The notes beneath the pieces are model-generated. The model saw only the letters and a list, made by a program, of their open reading frames with translations, was not told the DNA's origin and ran no database searches. Shown in pieces: positions 6,207-14,972 of a DNA stretch of 40,535 bases; within the stretch, counting starts at the first letter, position 1, and each line of letters opens with the position of its first letter. This DNA comes from Flavobacteriales bacterium UBA7878 (GTDB lineage Bacteria > Bacteroidota > Bacteroidia > Flavobacteriales > Schleiferiaceae): positions 38,636 to 79,170 of the forward strand of contig DLRW01000017.1 of assembly GCA_002501205.1 (NCBI GenBank). Direction: 5' to 3'. Position numbers and translations under genes: made by a program.

Positions 6207-8708
6207 ATGAATGATTCAATTAAAGTCAAAAAACTTATTGCTTTAACCCTTTTTGGATTAGCCTTTATTCAATGGCCTATTAATGCACAAATTTATCCTA
6301 CAATTGACGGTTCATTGGTTTCGAATCCCATTTATAAACCGGGCTATGATTTAGTGTTGAATGCCGATTTTGAAGATGGTACAATTCCTTCAGAATTTTA
6401 TTACATGAATGGTTTGGCTGGAGGGCCTTGGTATGCAGACCCTCAATATGTTAGCGTCCAAAATGGAAAGCTAATCCTGGAGATAGAATATGATCCGCAT
6501 ATGCAGGCTGATGCTACTAACCCAAGCATTGTTCAGCATGTAGATTTTGGTCTGGGCGGCCTGAGAATTAAAAAATCCGTGATTTCTTTTGAGCCGGGAA
6601 TGTATATTGAAATCAAATCCAAGATGCCTAAAGGATCCATAATCCATCCAGGTTGTTTTACTTGGGGATGTGATACTAGCTATGGTTTTCCAATCACAAC
6701 CAACAGGCATTCTTGTACTACAACTGGAACTGCTTATGCCGATACCGCCTGGTACGATCAAAATGATTGTGCCTGGTCGGAAATCGACATTACTGAAAGG
6801 CCAGGATGTTCTGCAATGAATTTAAGAAGCTATCATAGTAATTACCATAGTCGCACTCTGGGAGATGATTTTAAGTACGAATGTTCGCAAGAGCAAAGCT
6901 TTGATTCAGCTTTACCTGGTTGGGGAGATGCTTTTTATACGGTTGGGATGCTTTGGGAAGATGATAAAATCAGCTATTATGTAAATAATCGCTTGGTGCG
7001 GGTGGCAACCGTTAGAATTCCACAATATGAGGCTGGCTTAGAAGTTTCATTGGGATTGCATGGTACCTATTCTCCAGCCGTTTATAATCAATTGCTTACG
7101 GATTATTTACAGGATCAAGGAAAGTATCCCTTTTGGGAAATTGAGTATATAAGAATCTACAAACCTCGTTGTGAGGTAGAGCGTCTGCATAATGATTTCG
7201 GCCATAGCAAGGGTTGGTTAAGCCAGAATGAGAGTTATCGCTCTATCGGGGATTTTAATGGTGATAAAAAGCAGGATCTTATTGGCTTTGGGTATAGCGG
7301 TGTAAGTGTGGCATTTGCTCCTGTTGCCACAGGTGCGTCTTTCTCTGGTTTACAGTTGCCTCTAAACGATTTTGGGCATGTACAAGGCTGGCAGCATCAG
7401 GATAAGATGCCCAGATTAATTGGGGATATCAATGACGATGGAAAAGATGATATAGTAGCTTTTGGAACGAATTATACAAGTGCTACGTTATCTACTACTC
7501 CTAGTTTCGGAACGACTAGTAGTTTCGGAGCCGTAACGGCCATTGTTAACGACTTTGATTTATCACACGGCTGGTTAAGCCAAAATCGATCTCCAATTCA
7601 ATTAGCGGATGTGGATGGTGATGGTAAAATGGATATTGTGGGATTTGGTTATAAGCATACTCGCGTAGCACTATCTACCACCAGTTCGGCTTCCGTCATA
7701 CCTAGTTTTACTCAGGCCTATTATGTTCTGCAAGATTTTGCTCATGATCAAGGTTGGGATTATCAAGATTCTCATCCTAGATTATTAGGTGATATTAATG
7801 GTGATGGTAAAGCTGATATTGTAGGCTTTAATGAGCTAGGAACTTATGTTTCATTTTCTAATTCCAGTGGAGGAACCCCTGGTTTTACTCCAAAATCATT
7901 TGTCTTTGCCGAATATGGAATGAATCAAGGTTGGTTGAGTATTGATAAGTCGCCTCGTTTTTTAGCAGATGTTAATGGTGATGGAAGAGATGACATCATC
8001 GGATTTGGCTATTCCGGAGTGATGCTTTCTCTTTCTCAATGTGCGGGTTCAACGGTAAGCTTCACGGCTCCCACAATTGTATTAAGCCATTATGGACATC
8101 TGCAAGATTGGTTAAGTCAAAACGAATTGCCCAGAGTCGTGAAGGATATTAATTGCGATGGATATGCGGACATATTGGGGTTTGAAAACAATTCGGTACA
8201 AGTTGCATTAGGCCAGGCTAATGGTACCTTCACTAATTATCAAAATGTTGTGGATAACTACAGTCATCTGGAATTTTGGATGGAGCAAGAGAAATCTCCC
8301 CGGTTTCTTGGCGACTTTAGTGGAGATGGAGCATTGGATATAATTGGTTATGGCTCTGGAGGTGTATATGCCTATTCATGTTTTGAATGCTTCGATCCGA
8401 ATAGAAAAGATAAAAGAAGCCAAGCTCTTTCTAATGATTTGGGAGTTAACAAAAAATTGGGGCAAACCAGCGAAATTGATATTCAGCTTTATCCAAATCC
8501 CAGCGATGGCGAGATTTACTTGGCCGGAATACATGCCACGGAAATTCAATTCTTGAAATTGTTTGATAATCGAGGCCAATTGCTTTTTAGTACCCGAATT
8601 GAGGATGTAGAAAAGCCTATCTCACTTCCTGAAAATTTGAAAGGGCTTTATATTATTTACTTAGAGAATGGATCTCAGACCTTTATTGAAAGGTTGATTA
8701 TTCAATAG
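6207..8708 (+). CDS. Secreted GH16 family glycoside hydrolase with seven-bladed FG-GAP/PLL-like propeller and T9SS tail
   Basis: The 833-residue product starts with a signal peptide (cleavage near residue 27, PINAQ). Residues ~35-325 are a GH16 beta-jelly-roll with the catalytic signature E192-I-D-I-T-E197, so it should cleave a beta-linked polysaccharide such as laminarin, agar or carrageenan; the exact substrate is not readable. Residues ~329-735 hold seven repeats of about 57 residues, each with a W, an SPR-like segment, a D-x-N/D-G-D-x-x-D-I calcium-type loop and GFG. This predicts a seven-bladed propeller, perhaps carbohydrate binding. The last ~70 residues (LYPNPSDGEIYL onward) are a T9SS type A sorting domain. 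Base composition is lower in GC than copA. Confidence 0.9.
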   Translation: MNDSIKVKKLIALTLFGLAFIQWPINAQIYPTIDGSLVSNPIYKPGYDLVLNADFEDGTIPSEFYYMNGLAGGPWYADPQYVSVQNGKLILEIEYDPHMQADATNPSIVQHVDFGLGGLRIKKSVISFEPGMYIEIKSKMPKGSIIHPGCFTWGCDTSYGFPITTNRHSCTTTGTAYADTAWYDQNDCAWSEIDITERPGCSAMNLRSYHSNYHSRTLGDDFKYECSQEQSFDSALPGWGDAFYTVGMLWEDDKISYYVNNRLVRVATVRIPQYEAGLEVSLGLHGTYSPAVYNQLLTDYLQDQGKYPFWEIEYIRIYKPRCEVERLHNDFGHSKGWLSQNESYRSIGDFNGDKKQDLIGFGYSGVSVAFAPVATGASFSGLQLPLNDFGHVQGWQHQDKMPRLIGDINDDGKDDIVAFGTNYTSATLSTTPSFGTTSSFGAVTAIVNDFDLSHGWLSQNRSPIQLADVDGDGKMDIVGFGYKHTRVALSTTSSASVIPSFTQAYYVLQDFAHDQGWDYQDSHPRLLGDINGDGKADIVGFNELGTYVSFSNSSGGTPGFTPKSFVFAEYGMNQGWLSIDKSPRFLADVNGDGRDDIIGFGYSGVMLSLSQCAGSTVSFTAPTIVLSHYGHLQDWLSQNELPRVVKDINCDGYADILGFENNSVQVALGQANGTFTNYQNVVDNYSHLEFWMEQEKSPRFLGDFSGDGALDIIGYGSGGVYAYSCFECFDPNRKDKRSQALSNDLGVNKKLGQTSEIDIQLYPNPSDGEIYLAGIHATEIQFLKLFDNRGQLLFSTRIEDVEKPISLPENLKGLYIIYLENGSQTFIERLIIQ

Positions 8709-8731
8709 ATTCAAGGAAATTCATCTAAACA

Positions 8732-8762
8732 GGGGCAGGATTAATTCTGCCCCCGTTTTTTT
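8732..8762 (+). terminator. Intrinsic terminator after the GH16 gene
   Basis: GGGGCAG (8732-8738) pairs with CTGCCCC (8747-8753) over an 8-base loop and is followed by CG and a run of seven T (8756-8762). It lies 24 bases after the GH16 stop and 22 bases before the converging peptidase gene. Confidence 0.88.
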
Positions 8763-8783
8763 GGGGATTAGAATTTGTCTGAT

Positions 8784-9563
8784 TTACTGGATGATCTTCT
8801 TAATCACCCGCAGCTTATGGGTATGCCCGCGCTCTTCGGCATTGAAGATGCCACTTTGATCAAGGCGATCGAGGCGAACTTTACCGCTGGCATGGAGGAT
8901 GTAATTATCCTGAAGGATGATACCCACATGCACAATTCGGCCCTCATTATTATCGAAGAAGGCTAAGTCGCCGGGTTCTGATTCTTCAATGAAACTTAAG
9001 GTTTCCCCTAGTTCCGCTTGCTGCCAGGCATCGCGGGGAATGGAATGTCCCGCTAAGCGATAGACCATTTGGGTAAAACCTGAACAGTCGATTCCAGCTG
9101 GGGTTCTCCCACCCCATAGATAGGGGGCATTGAGGTACAGGAAAGCCGTTTCAATGAGTTGTTCGCGGCTCTGTTTTTTAGAAAGGGTAGGCCCATTGTA
9201 ATGAAATACTTCATCGGCCAAAGTGAAATTATGCTCGGCATCGAGGCCAGGCAAATAAGAACCCAAAAAGATGGGGAAGAAGCTCCCCCCATCTTTTCGG
9301 GATACTAATTCTATAAGGTCGGAGGCAATAAAGATTGGAGTCTTCTTTTGCGCTTCGGCCTGGGCATCATCCATAAAGCTCGCTTGCTTCCTGTCGATCC
9401 ATCCTTCATAGCGATCGTGGTGCAAACGAATGCGAATCCACTTTTTACGCTGTTCCAGAACATCGTAGGTTTCCCCAAAGATCAATTGATTGACCATCTC
9501 CGCAGCATCGGAGGGATCCGATCGCATGGGAATAGCGCTAAGCTTGGAAATGCCTTTAACCAT
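8784..9563 (-). CDS. C40-family NlpC/P60 peptidase with N-terminal SH3-like domain
   Basis: The 259-residue protein is a cysteine endopeptidase of the NlpC/P60 family, which cuts gamma-D-Glu-diaminopimelate bonds in murein peptides. Residues ~1-65 and ~66-120 look like SH3-type binding modules (GWIDRK in the first). The catalytic domain covers ~130-259 with C160 in GIDCSGF, H212 in VHVGI and a third polar residue, H224, in ILHASG. No signal peptide is evident, so it could act on recycled muropeptides in the cytoplasm or be exported by another route. It follows the thiolase gene by 4 bases, so they share a transcript, although the functions are unrelated. Confidence 0.9.
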   Translation of the reverse strand: MVKGISKLSAIPMRSDPSDAAEMVNQLIFGETYDVLEQRKKWIRIRLHHDRYEGWIDRKQASFMDDAQAEAQKKTPIFIASDLIELVSRKDGGSFFPIFLGSYLPGLDAEHNFTLADEVFHYNGPTLSKKQSREQLIETAFLYLNAPYLWGGRTPAGIDCSGFTQMVYRLAGHSIPRDAWQQAELGETLSFIEESEPGDLAFFDNNEGRIVHVGIILQDNYILHASGKVRLDRLDQSGIFNAEERGHTHKLRVIKKIIQ

Positions 9564-9567
9564 GGAT

Positions 9568-10746
9568 TTAGGCCATGTTTTCGATTACCATTGCAGAAGC
9601 TCCACCGCCACCATTGCAAATACCGGCAGCACCGTATTTACCTTGGTTTTGCTTCAATACGCTGATCAAGCTAACAATGATACGGGCTCCGGAAGCTCCC
9701 AGTGGGTGACCCATAGAAACGGCACCACCGTTTACATTGGTTTTAGCCGCATCAATATCCAATAACTGCATATTGGCCAAACCTACTACTGAGAAGGCTT
9801 CATTTAATTCGAAAGCATCTACCTGATCTTTGTTGATTCCGGCTTTGGCCAAAGCTTTAGGTAAGGCCTTAGCAGGAGCAGTAGTAAACCATTCTGGTTC
9901 GTGAGCTGCATCCGCATAAGCGTTGATCTTAGCGATAGGGGTCAAGCCTAAGCTTGCCGCTTTTTCGGCCGACATGATTACTAAAGCTGCTGCGCCATCA
10001 TTTAAGTTAGAGGCATTAGCGGCAGTTACAGTACCTTCTTTGTCGAAAACCGGACGTAGGGTTGGAACCTTAGCGTGATTTACTTTGAATACGTCTTCGT
10101 CTCTGTCCACGATAATGGGATCGCCCTTACGTTGAGGTACAGAAACCGGAATAACCTCCTCGGCAAATTTTCCATTTTCCCAGGAAGCGGCACTACGACG
10201 ATAGCTTTCCAATGCAAATTCATCTTGCTGCTCACGGCTAAAGTTCATGTCTTTAGCGCAAAGCTCGGCACAGTTACCCATATGCGTTTGATTGTAAACA
10301 TCGATCAAACCATCACGTAATAAGCCGTCCTTAGCTTTAATATCGCCCAATTTTACACCATTACGACCTTCGAGGTAATGAGGAACATTGCTCATGCTTT
10401 CCATACCACCGGCAATGATAACATCGGCGTCACCAGCTTTAATAGATTGAGCAGCCATCATAATGGCTTTCATGCCTGAGGAGCAAACTTTGTTAACAGT
10501 AGTACAAGGAACCTCATTGGAAATTCCCGCACCTAAAGCTGCCTGACGAGCTGGAGCCTGACCAACATTGGCTTGCAAAACATTACCCATTAATACTTCC
10601 TGAACTTCAGAGGCATTGAGCTTAATTTTGTCCAAAGCACCTTTAATGGCAATGGAGCCTAATTGGGTGGCAGAAAGGGAAGAGAGACTGCCCATAAATC
10701 CACCAATGGGGGTACGAACCGCGGATACGATTACTACTTCTTTCAT
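9568..10746 (-). CDS. Acetyl-CoA C-acyltransferase (thiolase)
   Basis: The 392-residue enzyme has all thiolase hallmarks: the acyl-accepting C88 in NKVCSSGMK, the NEAF motif, H347 in GHPLGASG and the general base C377 in CNGGGGA. Length and features match the cytosolic biosynthetic/degradative thiolases (AtoB/FadA/PhaA). It either condenses two acetyl-CoA to acetoacetyl-CoA or cleaves 3-ketoacyl-CoA in fatty-acid oxidation. No FadB-like partner is adjacent, so the direction cannot be decided. It is the first gene of a two-gene unit with the NlpC/P60 peptidase and diverges from the HD phosphodiesterase gene. Confidence 0.94.
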   Translation of the reverse strand: MKEVVIVSAVRTPIGGFMGSLSSLSATQLGSIAIKGALDKIKLNASEVQEVLMGNVLQANVGQAPARQAALGAGISNEVPCTTVNKVCSSGMKAIMMAAQSIKAGDADVIIAGGMESMSNVPHYLEGRNGVKLGDIKAKDGLLRDGLIDVYNQTHMGNCAELCAKDMNFSREQQDEFALESYRRSAASWENGKFAEEVIPVSVPQRKGDPIIVDRDEDVFKVNHAKVPTLRPVFDKEGTVTAANASNLNDGAAALVIMSAEKAASLGLTPIAKINAYADAAHEPEWFTTAPAKALPKALAKAGINKDQVDAFELNEAFSVVGLANMQLLDIDAAKTNVNGGAVSMGHPLGASGARIIVSLISVLKQNQGKYGAAGICNGGGGASAMVIENMA

Positions 10747-10917
10747 GAGAGGTTATTATTAGAAGGGTTACAGAAAATACCGCCTTCCGTTTGGAATGTG
10801 ATCTGAAATTTGAAAAACGACTCGTGGTCCGAGATCATGCGGTATTCTAAGATTTATCTTTACTTAGCAACGTGGGCGAAATTACACAAAATAAGCCGTT
10901 CAATTAGACCAATCGCT

Positions 10918-13017
10918 ATGCGAAAGCTCCTACTGATCATTCAGAACTATCAAACCCAGATTTCTACAGCCTTACTTTTTCTGGGAGCGATGATTATTGT
11001 GGTTTACCTCAGCCCACGCGAGGTCAAATTTAAGTACGAATTTCAGAAGGCTAAGCCTTGGCAACATGAGAATTTACTAGCTCCCTTCGACTTTGCCATT
11101 CAGAAGAGTACTACCGAAATAGCAAAGGAGAAAAGGGATTTAGCGGAGCAGAAAACCCTCTTTTTAAAATTTCAGGAAGAAGCAGAAGGTTTAGCCCTGG
11201 CCAAGTACGAAGGAGAGTTTGAACCGGCTTGGGAGCAAGCTTTAAAAGCCGGTCGCTTTAGTTTTATTTTAGAGGAGGGTGATACCAGCTTTTGGCATGA
11301 TAATATGCTGGAAGCCGGCAAGAGCACTTTAATTACCGTTTTTAAAAAAGGGGTACTTCAACCTTTGGAGGATGAACCTTTAGCCCAGTCCTATGGCGAA
11401 GTTTTACTCTTAAGAGGGCAGGTGACCGAGCATGTAGAGTGGGAGCAGTTTTACAGTATTAATGAGGCTGATCATGCGGTTCGTGAACGTTTAAAAGATC
11501 GCTATCCCGCAGCAGTGAGTAGCTTTTTAGCGGCCCGAGTGGCCTCCAGCTTGCGGTACAATATCATTTTCGATAAGGAAACTACCGAGAAGTATTTGGA
11601 GAACCAAATGAATACCATTCTCCCTACTCGAGGTATGGTAGAAGAAGGGGAGTTGATTATTGCCAAAGGAAATCTGGTTGACCAGGATCGTTTTAACAAG
11701 CTGAAATCCTTGCAAGAAGTTTATGAGGGTAGCCTTAGTGGCGATGATTCCTATTTCGGATTGCTTTCCGGGCAGATTCTATTAGCGGGTATCCTGTTTT
11801 TTGCGCTCTTCGCCTATTTGCGTCAATTCGAGCGTTTGGTATTGGAAGATATCTCGAGGCTCACCTTTATTTTACTCAATATCCTGATCATGGTCTTGGC
11901 GGCCTACTTCATTGGTCGCTTTCAAGAAGAATATATTTTCCTGGTGCCCTTTGCCATTTTACCCATGGTAATGCGCTCCTTTTTCGATATACGACTGGCC
12001 TTGTTTGTGCATACGGTAACCATTCTGATTATTGGATTTCAAGTACCGAACAGTTTTCAGTTTGTCTTTTTGCAATTCATTGCCGGAGTCTTTTCAGTAC
12101 TCTTGGTAAACAATCTGTATAAGCGACGGGATCTCTTTATTACGGCAGCTAAGATTACTGGCGTGTATGCCATATCCTATTTCAGTTTGGCCATTTTACA
12201 GGAGGGATCAATTTGGGAGATTAATTATCGAGTTTTCACCTTTTTCATGGTGAATGGTCTGCTAACCCTGGTTTCCTTTCCCTTGATATATTTTCAGGAA
12301 CGCCTCTTTGGTTTGGTATCCGAGATTTCATTATTGGAGCTCAGTGACACCAATAATCCCCTCTTACGGGAGTTAGCAGAAACCGCACCCGGAACTTTTC
12401 AACATGTTTTGCAAGTAGCGAATCTTACCGAGAATGCCTGTTTGGCCATTGGTGGTAATGCCCTTTTAGCACGAACCGGAGCTCTGTATCATGATATTGG
12501 CAAGATGCAAAGTCCAATGTATTTCATTGAAAACCAAAGTACCGGTATCAATCCACATGATGAATTGAGTTTTGAAGAAAGTGCGGAGATTATCATCGGC
12601 CATGTATCAGCAGGGATTACCATGGCTAAGCAACATCGTTTGCCGGATATCTTAATCGACTTTATTCGTACACACCACGGCACTTCTACGGTGATGTATT
12701 TCTATCGCCAGTATATTAAAGACTTTCCGTCTGATGAAAAGGCCCTGGATAAATTCACTTATCCCGGACCTAAGCCCTTTAGTAAGGAAACTGCGGTACT
12801 GATGATGGCGGATACCGTAGAAGCGGCCTCTCGCAGTATAAGCAATCCGGATCATGATAAGATTGATCAATTGGTAGAGCGCTTAATCGACAGTCAAATT
12901 CAAAGCGGGCAATTCGAGAATGCCCCTATTACCTTGAGGGAGATTCGAACGGTGAAAAAGATATTCAAGAAAATGCTCATGAATATCTATCATGTGCGCA
13001 TCAAGTACCCTGATTAG
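10918..13017 (+). CDS. 7TM-HD (PgpH-type) cyclic-di-AMP phosphodiesterase
   Basis: The 699-residue membrane protein has one N-terminal membrane helix, an extracytoplasmic domain of about 220 residues (7TMR-HDED type), seven hydrophobic segments (about residues 275-470) and a C-terminal HD domain with H525-D526 in YHDIGK, a further HH in RTHHGTS, and MADTVEAASR. Listeria PgpH with this architecture hydrolyses c-di-AMP to pApA, so the same role is likely. I chose the ATG at 10918: an upstream in-frame TTG (10810) would add 36 residues that do not look like part of the family and crosses the likely promoter region. Its stop overlaps the GH53 stop by four bases, tail to tail, with no terminator between. 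Confidence 0.9.
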   Translation: MRKLLLIIQNYQTQISTALLFLGAMIIVVYLSPREVKFKYEFQKAKPWQHENLLAPFDFAIQKSTTEIAKEKRDLAEQKTLFLKFQEEAEGLALAKYEGEFEPAWEQALKAGRFSFILEEGDTSFWHDNMLEAGKSTLITVFKKGVLQPLEDEPLAQSYGEVLLLRGQVTEHVEWEQFYSINEADHAVRERLKDRYPAAVSSFLAARVASSLRYNIIFDKETTEKYLENQMNTILPTRGMVEEGELIIAKGNLVDQDRFNKLKSLQEVYEGSLSGDDSYFGLLSGQILLAGILFFALFAYLRQFERLVLEDISRLTFILLNILIMVLAAYFIGRFQEEYIFLVPFAILPMVMRSFFDIRLALFVHTVTILIIGFQVPNSFQFVFLQFIAGVFSVLLVNNLYKRRDLFITAAKITGVYAISYFSLAILQEGSIWEINYRVFTFFMVNGLLTLVSFPLIYFQERLFGLVSEISLLELSDTNNPLLRELAETAPGTFQHVLQVANLTENACLAIGGNALLARTGALYHDIGKMQSPMYFIENQSTGINPHDELSFEESAEIIIGHVSAGITMAKQHRLPDILIDFIRTHHGTSTVMYFYRQYIKDFPSDEKALDKFTYPGPKPFSKETAVLMMADTVEAASRSISNPDHDKIDQLVERLIDSQIQSGQFENAPITLREIRTVKKIFKKMLMNIYHVRIKYPD

Positions 13018-14132
13018 GGAGCGAAGACTTCCAATACCGGTAAGGCTTTGCGGTTAAAATCGAAAAGGGCTTGATTTTCCCAGGGAGAGGCATTTTCACC
13101 TTGCGGGCCTTTCCAGGCAATGAGTTCACCTCCCCAATAACAAAAGCCCCGACCTCTGTCCTGAGCTTCGATTTGAGCACGAATTTCAGCTAGAAACTGC
13201 TTTTGACCAGCTGGACTGGCGGGGATAGTATCAATCAATTGTTCCGGTAGTCCTACAATATTATTCGTCCAATCATTCCAATCCAGGGTAAAGGGGTAGG
13301 CCGTTTCAGCAATCATAATCCCTTGCTTTAAGTTGGCATCTAGATTATTGAAAACATTAGTTAGGTCAAAGAAGGATTTCCCATGCCAGATGGGGTAATA
13401 GGAAAGCCCGATTAGATCGAAGTCTAAATCCTTTAAATCCAGAAAAAAAACCGGAGCTACGGTTGGACCAGCGCAATGAAGCATAATTTCACTTTCCGGG
13501 CTATGTCTTCGAACGGCAGCTGAGGCTGTGTCGATTAATGCGCGAAGCTGCGGTAATTGCTCCCATCGTGAGCCAAAAGGCATGAGCAAGCCTGGATTGA
13601 TTTCATTCCCGATTTGAATAATTTCTGGCTGAATTTGTGCACTGATTCGAGCGAAATACTGATAGAGGCTATCTTGAAGTTCGGCAAAGCTCAGATTAGA
13701 CCAGCGGGCCGGAATCTCTTGATTCGAAGGATCTGCCCAATGGTCAGTGCAATGCACGCTAAGCCAAACTTTAAGACCGCGATTGTGCAGTACCTGAGCA
13801 AAACTATCGACTTCTGAAAAGCTGGAATGAGCTCCCACCGGATCTACCCATAGTCGTAATCGGACTGTATTTATTCCTGCATCTTGAAGAATATCCAAGA
13901 ATTCACCCTCTTCGCCATCCGCTTTAAAGAAACTAAGATTGGCCGCACTTATTTCTGGCCAGGAAGAAAGATCCGCGGCGCGATAAAAGTCCGCTTGATT
14001 TTCTTCGGGAACTTTTGCTGTACCCTGACCTTCATTTTTGCTGCAGCCGATTAGTATGAGGCTTACAAGAAGGAAATAAAAAAAGCCTCCCCGAAGGAAG
14101 GCTTTGTGTTTAGTCAATATCGGAATCATCAT
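13014..14132 (-). CDS. GH53 endo-beta-1,4-galactanase lipoprotein
   Basis: The product (372 residues from ATG 14132) is an arabinogalactan endo-beta-1,4-galactanase of family GH53. Motifs visible are RAADLS, VRLRLWVDP, the acid/base E177 in GNEINPGL and the nucleophile E276 in AETAYP. A lipoprotein signal with lipobox LIGC (C30) anchors it at a membrane, likely the outer one. The start is uncertain: ATG 14132 or 14129, or TTG 14117 which overlaps the previous stop and gives a compact signal peptide (MTKHKAF...); longer forms to 14171 would overlap more. All possible starts lie upstream of the intrinsic terminator at 14078-14104, which is therefore inside the signal-peptide codons. The role is degradation of pectic or algal galactans. 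Confidence 0.87.
   Translation of the reverse strand: MMIPILTKHKAFLRGGFFYFLLVSLILIGCSKNEGQGTAKVPEENQADFYRAADLSSWPEISAANLSFFKADGEEGEFLDILQDAGINTVRLRLWVDPVGAHSSFSEVDSFAQVLHNRGLKVWLSVHCTDHWADPSNQEIPARWSNLSFAELQDSLYQYFARISAQIQPEIIQIGNEINPGLLMPFGSRWEQLPQLRALIDTASAAVRRHSPESEIMLHCAGPTVAPVFFLDLKDLDFDLIGLSYYPIWHGKSFFDLTNVFNNLDANLKQGIMIAETAYPFTLDWNDWTNNIVGLPEQLIDTIPASPAGQKQFLAEIRAQIEAQDRGRGFCYWGGELIAWKGPQGENASPWENQALFDFNRKALPVLEVFAP
14078..14104 (-). terminator. Intrinsic terminator with UUCG loop, inside the GH53 signal-peptide codons
   Basis: On the minus strand AAGCCTTCC pairs with GGGAGGCTT (one G-U pair) around the loop TTCG, closed by C-G, an extra-stable tetraloop. It is followed by an uninterrupted T-run at 14084-14078. 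It begins six bases after the stop of the 123-residue gene (14110), the normal place for that gene's terminator, yet the GH53 frame runs straight through it. Confidence 0.8.
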
Positions 14133-14481
14133 CCATTTCAGATTCCTCATTTTCATAGTTTTCATCATCATCGTTTTCTACTTCCACTTCCTGGTCGAAG
14201 CTCACCTTCCCAAAAATGGTTTCGAAGTCGGCCCCCACGGAATAATCGTCTCCGTGCTCGGCTACTTCAAATCGCTCCTGGTAATACTTGGTGTAGCGCT
14301 TTATGAAGTCTTCGCTATCGGTAATCACCAATAGGGTATCTCTTTTATCACTAGCCAGAAGTCCTAAGCTAAGGTCCATGCGCTCCCAGAGGTAGCGATT
14401 AGGCATTAGGGGGATTTTGGCAATAAAACGATGGTCGGTTTTAATTAGGCTACGTTTAGGTTTTAGCTCGAGACATTTCAT
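14110..14481 (-). CDS. Small protein of unknown function with long acidic tail
   Basis: The 123-residue protein matches no family I recognise. Residues 1-90 are mixed, with a basic start (KPKRSLIK) and a DTLLVITDSEDFIKRY stretch. The last ~30 residues are almost only Asp, Glu, Asn and Ser (for example NDDDENYENEESEMDDDSD). Acidic tails of this sort are seen in proteins that bind basic partners or divalent ions. No signal peptide or membrane helix is seen. It lies 22 bases after the preceding small gene and is followed by a strong terminator, so it is probably the last efficiently transcribed gene of its unit. Confidence 0.7.
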   Translation of the reverse strand: MKCLELKPKRSLIKTDHRFIAKIPLMPNRYLWERMDLSLGLLASDKRDTLLVITDSEDFIKRYTKYYQERFEVAEHGDDYSVGADFETIFGKVSFDQEVEVENDDDENYENEESEMDDDSDID

Positions 14482-14503
14482 GTTTACGTTCGGATTCTAA
14501 GGT

Positions 14504-14932
14504 TTAGTGTTTCTGATAGCGCCAATATTGGCTTTCGCCCTGGCGGTTTTTCATTTCTAAAAGGATATGCGCTTCTTCCTCCATATTATATAAGGTAAAG
14601 CTGTACAATTTCAATTTATGCTCTTTCAAGAAATTGCTTAGTAAATCGAAGTCAATCGCTTTAAAGGGAGCATCCAGATGTTCAAATTTATTGGTCTGAA
14701 TCTGAATATTAGTTCCCTTGCTGCAATCACAATTAAGAAGCTCTTTCTTGGTGTCGTACTTCAGCTTTAAACTTCCTTTCTCTCCAGAATCTTCGCTGCT
14801 GCATTGAAAACTGTAATAGGCCTTCGCCTTGGCATACTGACTTTCCCATTGTGCGGAACTAAGTTCGATTAATACCGGCTCCGAGCTAAAAGTAAAGAGG
14901 CCAATAAGGCTTAACATAAGACTGGTAAGCAT
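14504..14932 (-). CDS. Exported protein of unknown function
   Basis: The 142-residue product begins with a hydrophobic stretch (LTSLMLSLIGLFTF) that looks like a signal peptide with cleavage near residue 17-20. The mature part is rich in Lys, Glu and beta-prone residues, with a C-x-C pair in LLNCDCSKG and another Cys in SFQCSS. I recognise no family. It lies 40 bases after the M1 aminopeptidase stop and 22 bases before the acidic-tail gene, so it may be co-transcribed with either. The cysteines and export signal suggest a periplasmic role, but no function can be assigned. Confidence 0.65.
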   Translation of the reverse strand: MLTSLMLSLIGLFTFSSEPVLIELSSAQWESQYAKAKAYYSFQCSSEDSGEKGSLKLKYDTKKELLNCDCSKGTNIQIQTNKFEHLDAPFKAIDFDLLSNFLKEHKLKLYSFTLYNMEEEAHILLEMKNRQGESQYWRYQKH

Positions 14933-14972
14933 AATTGTAGATTTATAAGGGTACCCAAGTTAGACTTTTTCC

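Noticed and set aside
6471..6761. 96-codon minus-strand open frame opposite the GH16 catalytic domain
   Set aside because: Shadow of the GH16 frame; no start context, no domain signal.
10810..10917. Upstream TTG extension of the PgpH-type protein
   Set aside because: The extra 36 residues are not family-like and overlap probable promoter DNA; ATG 10918 starts just before the expected membrane helix.
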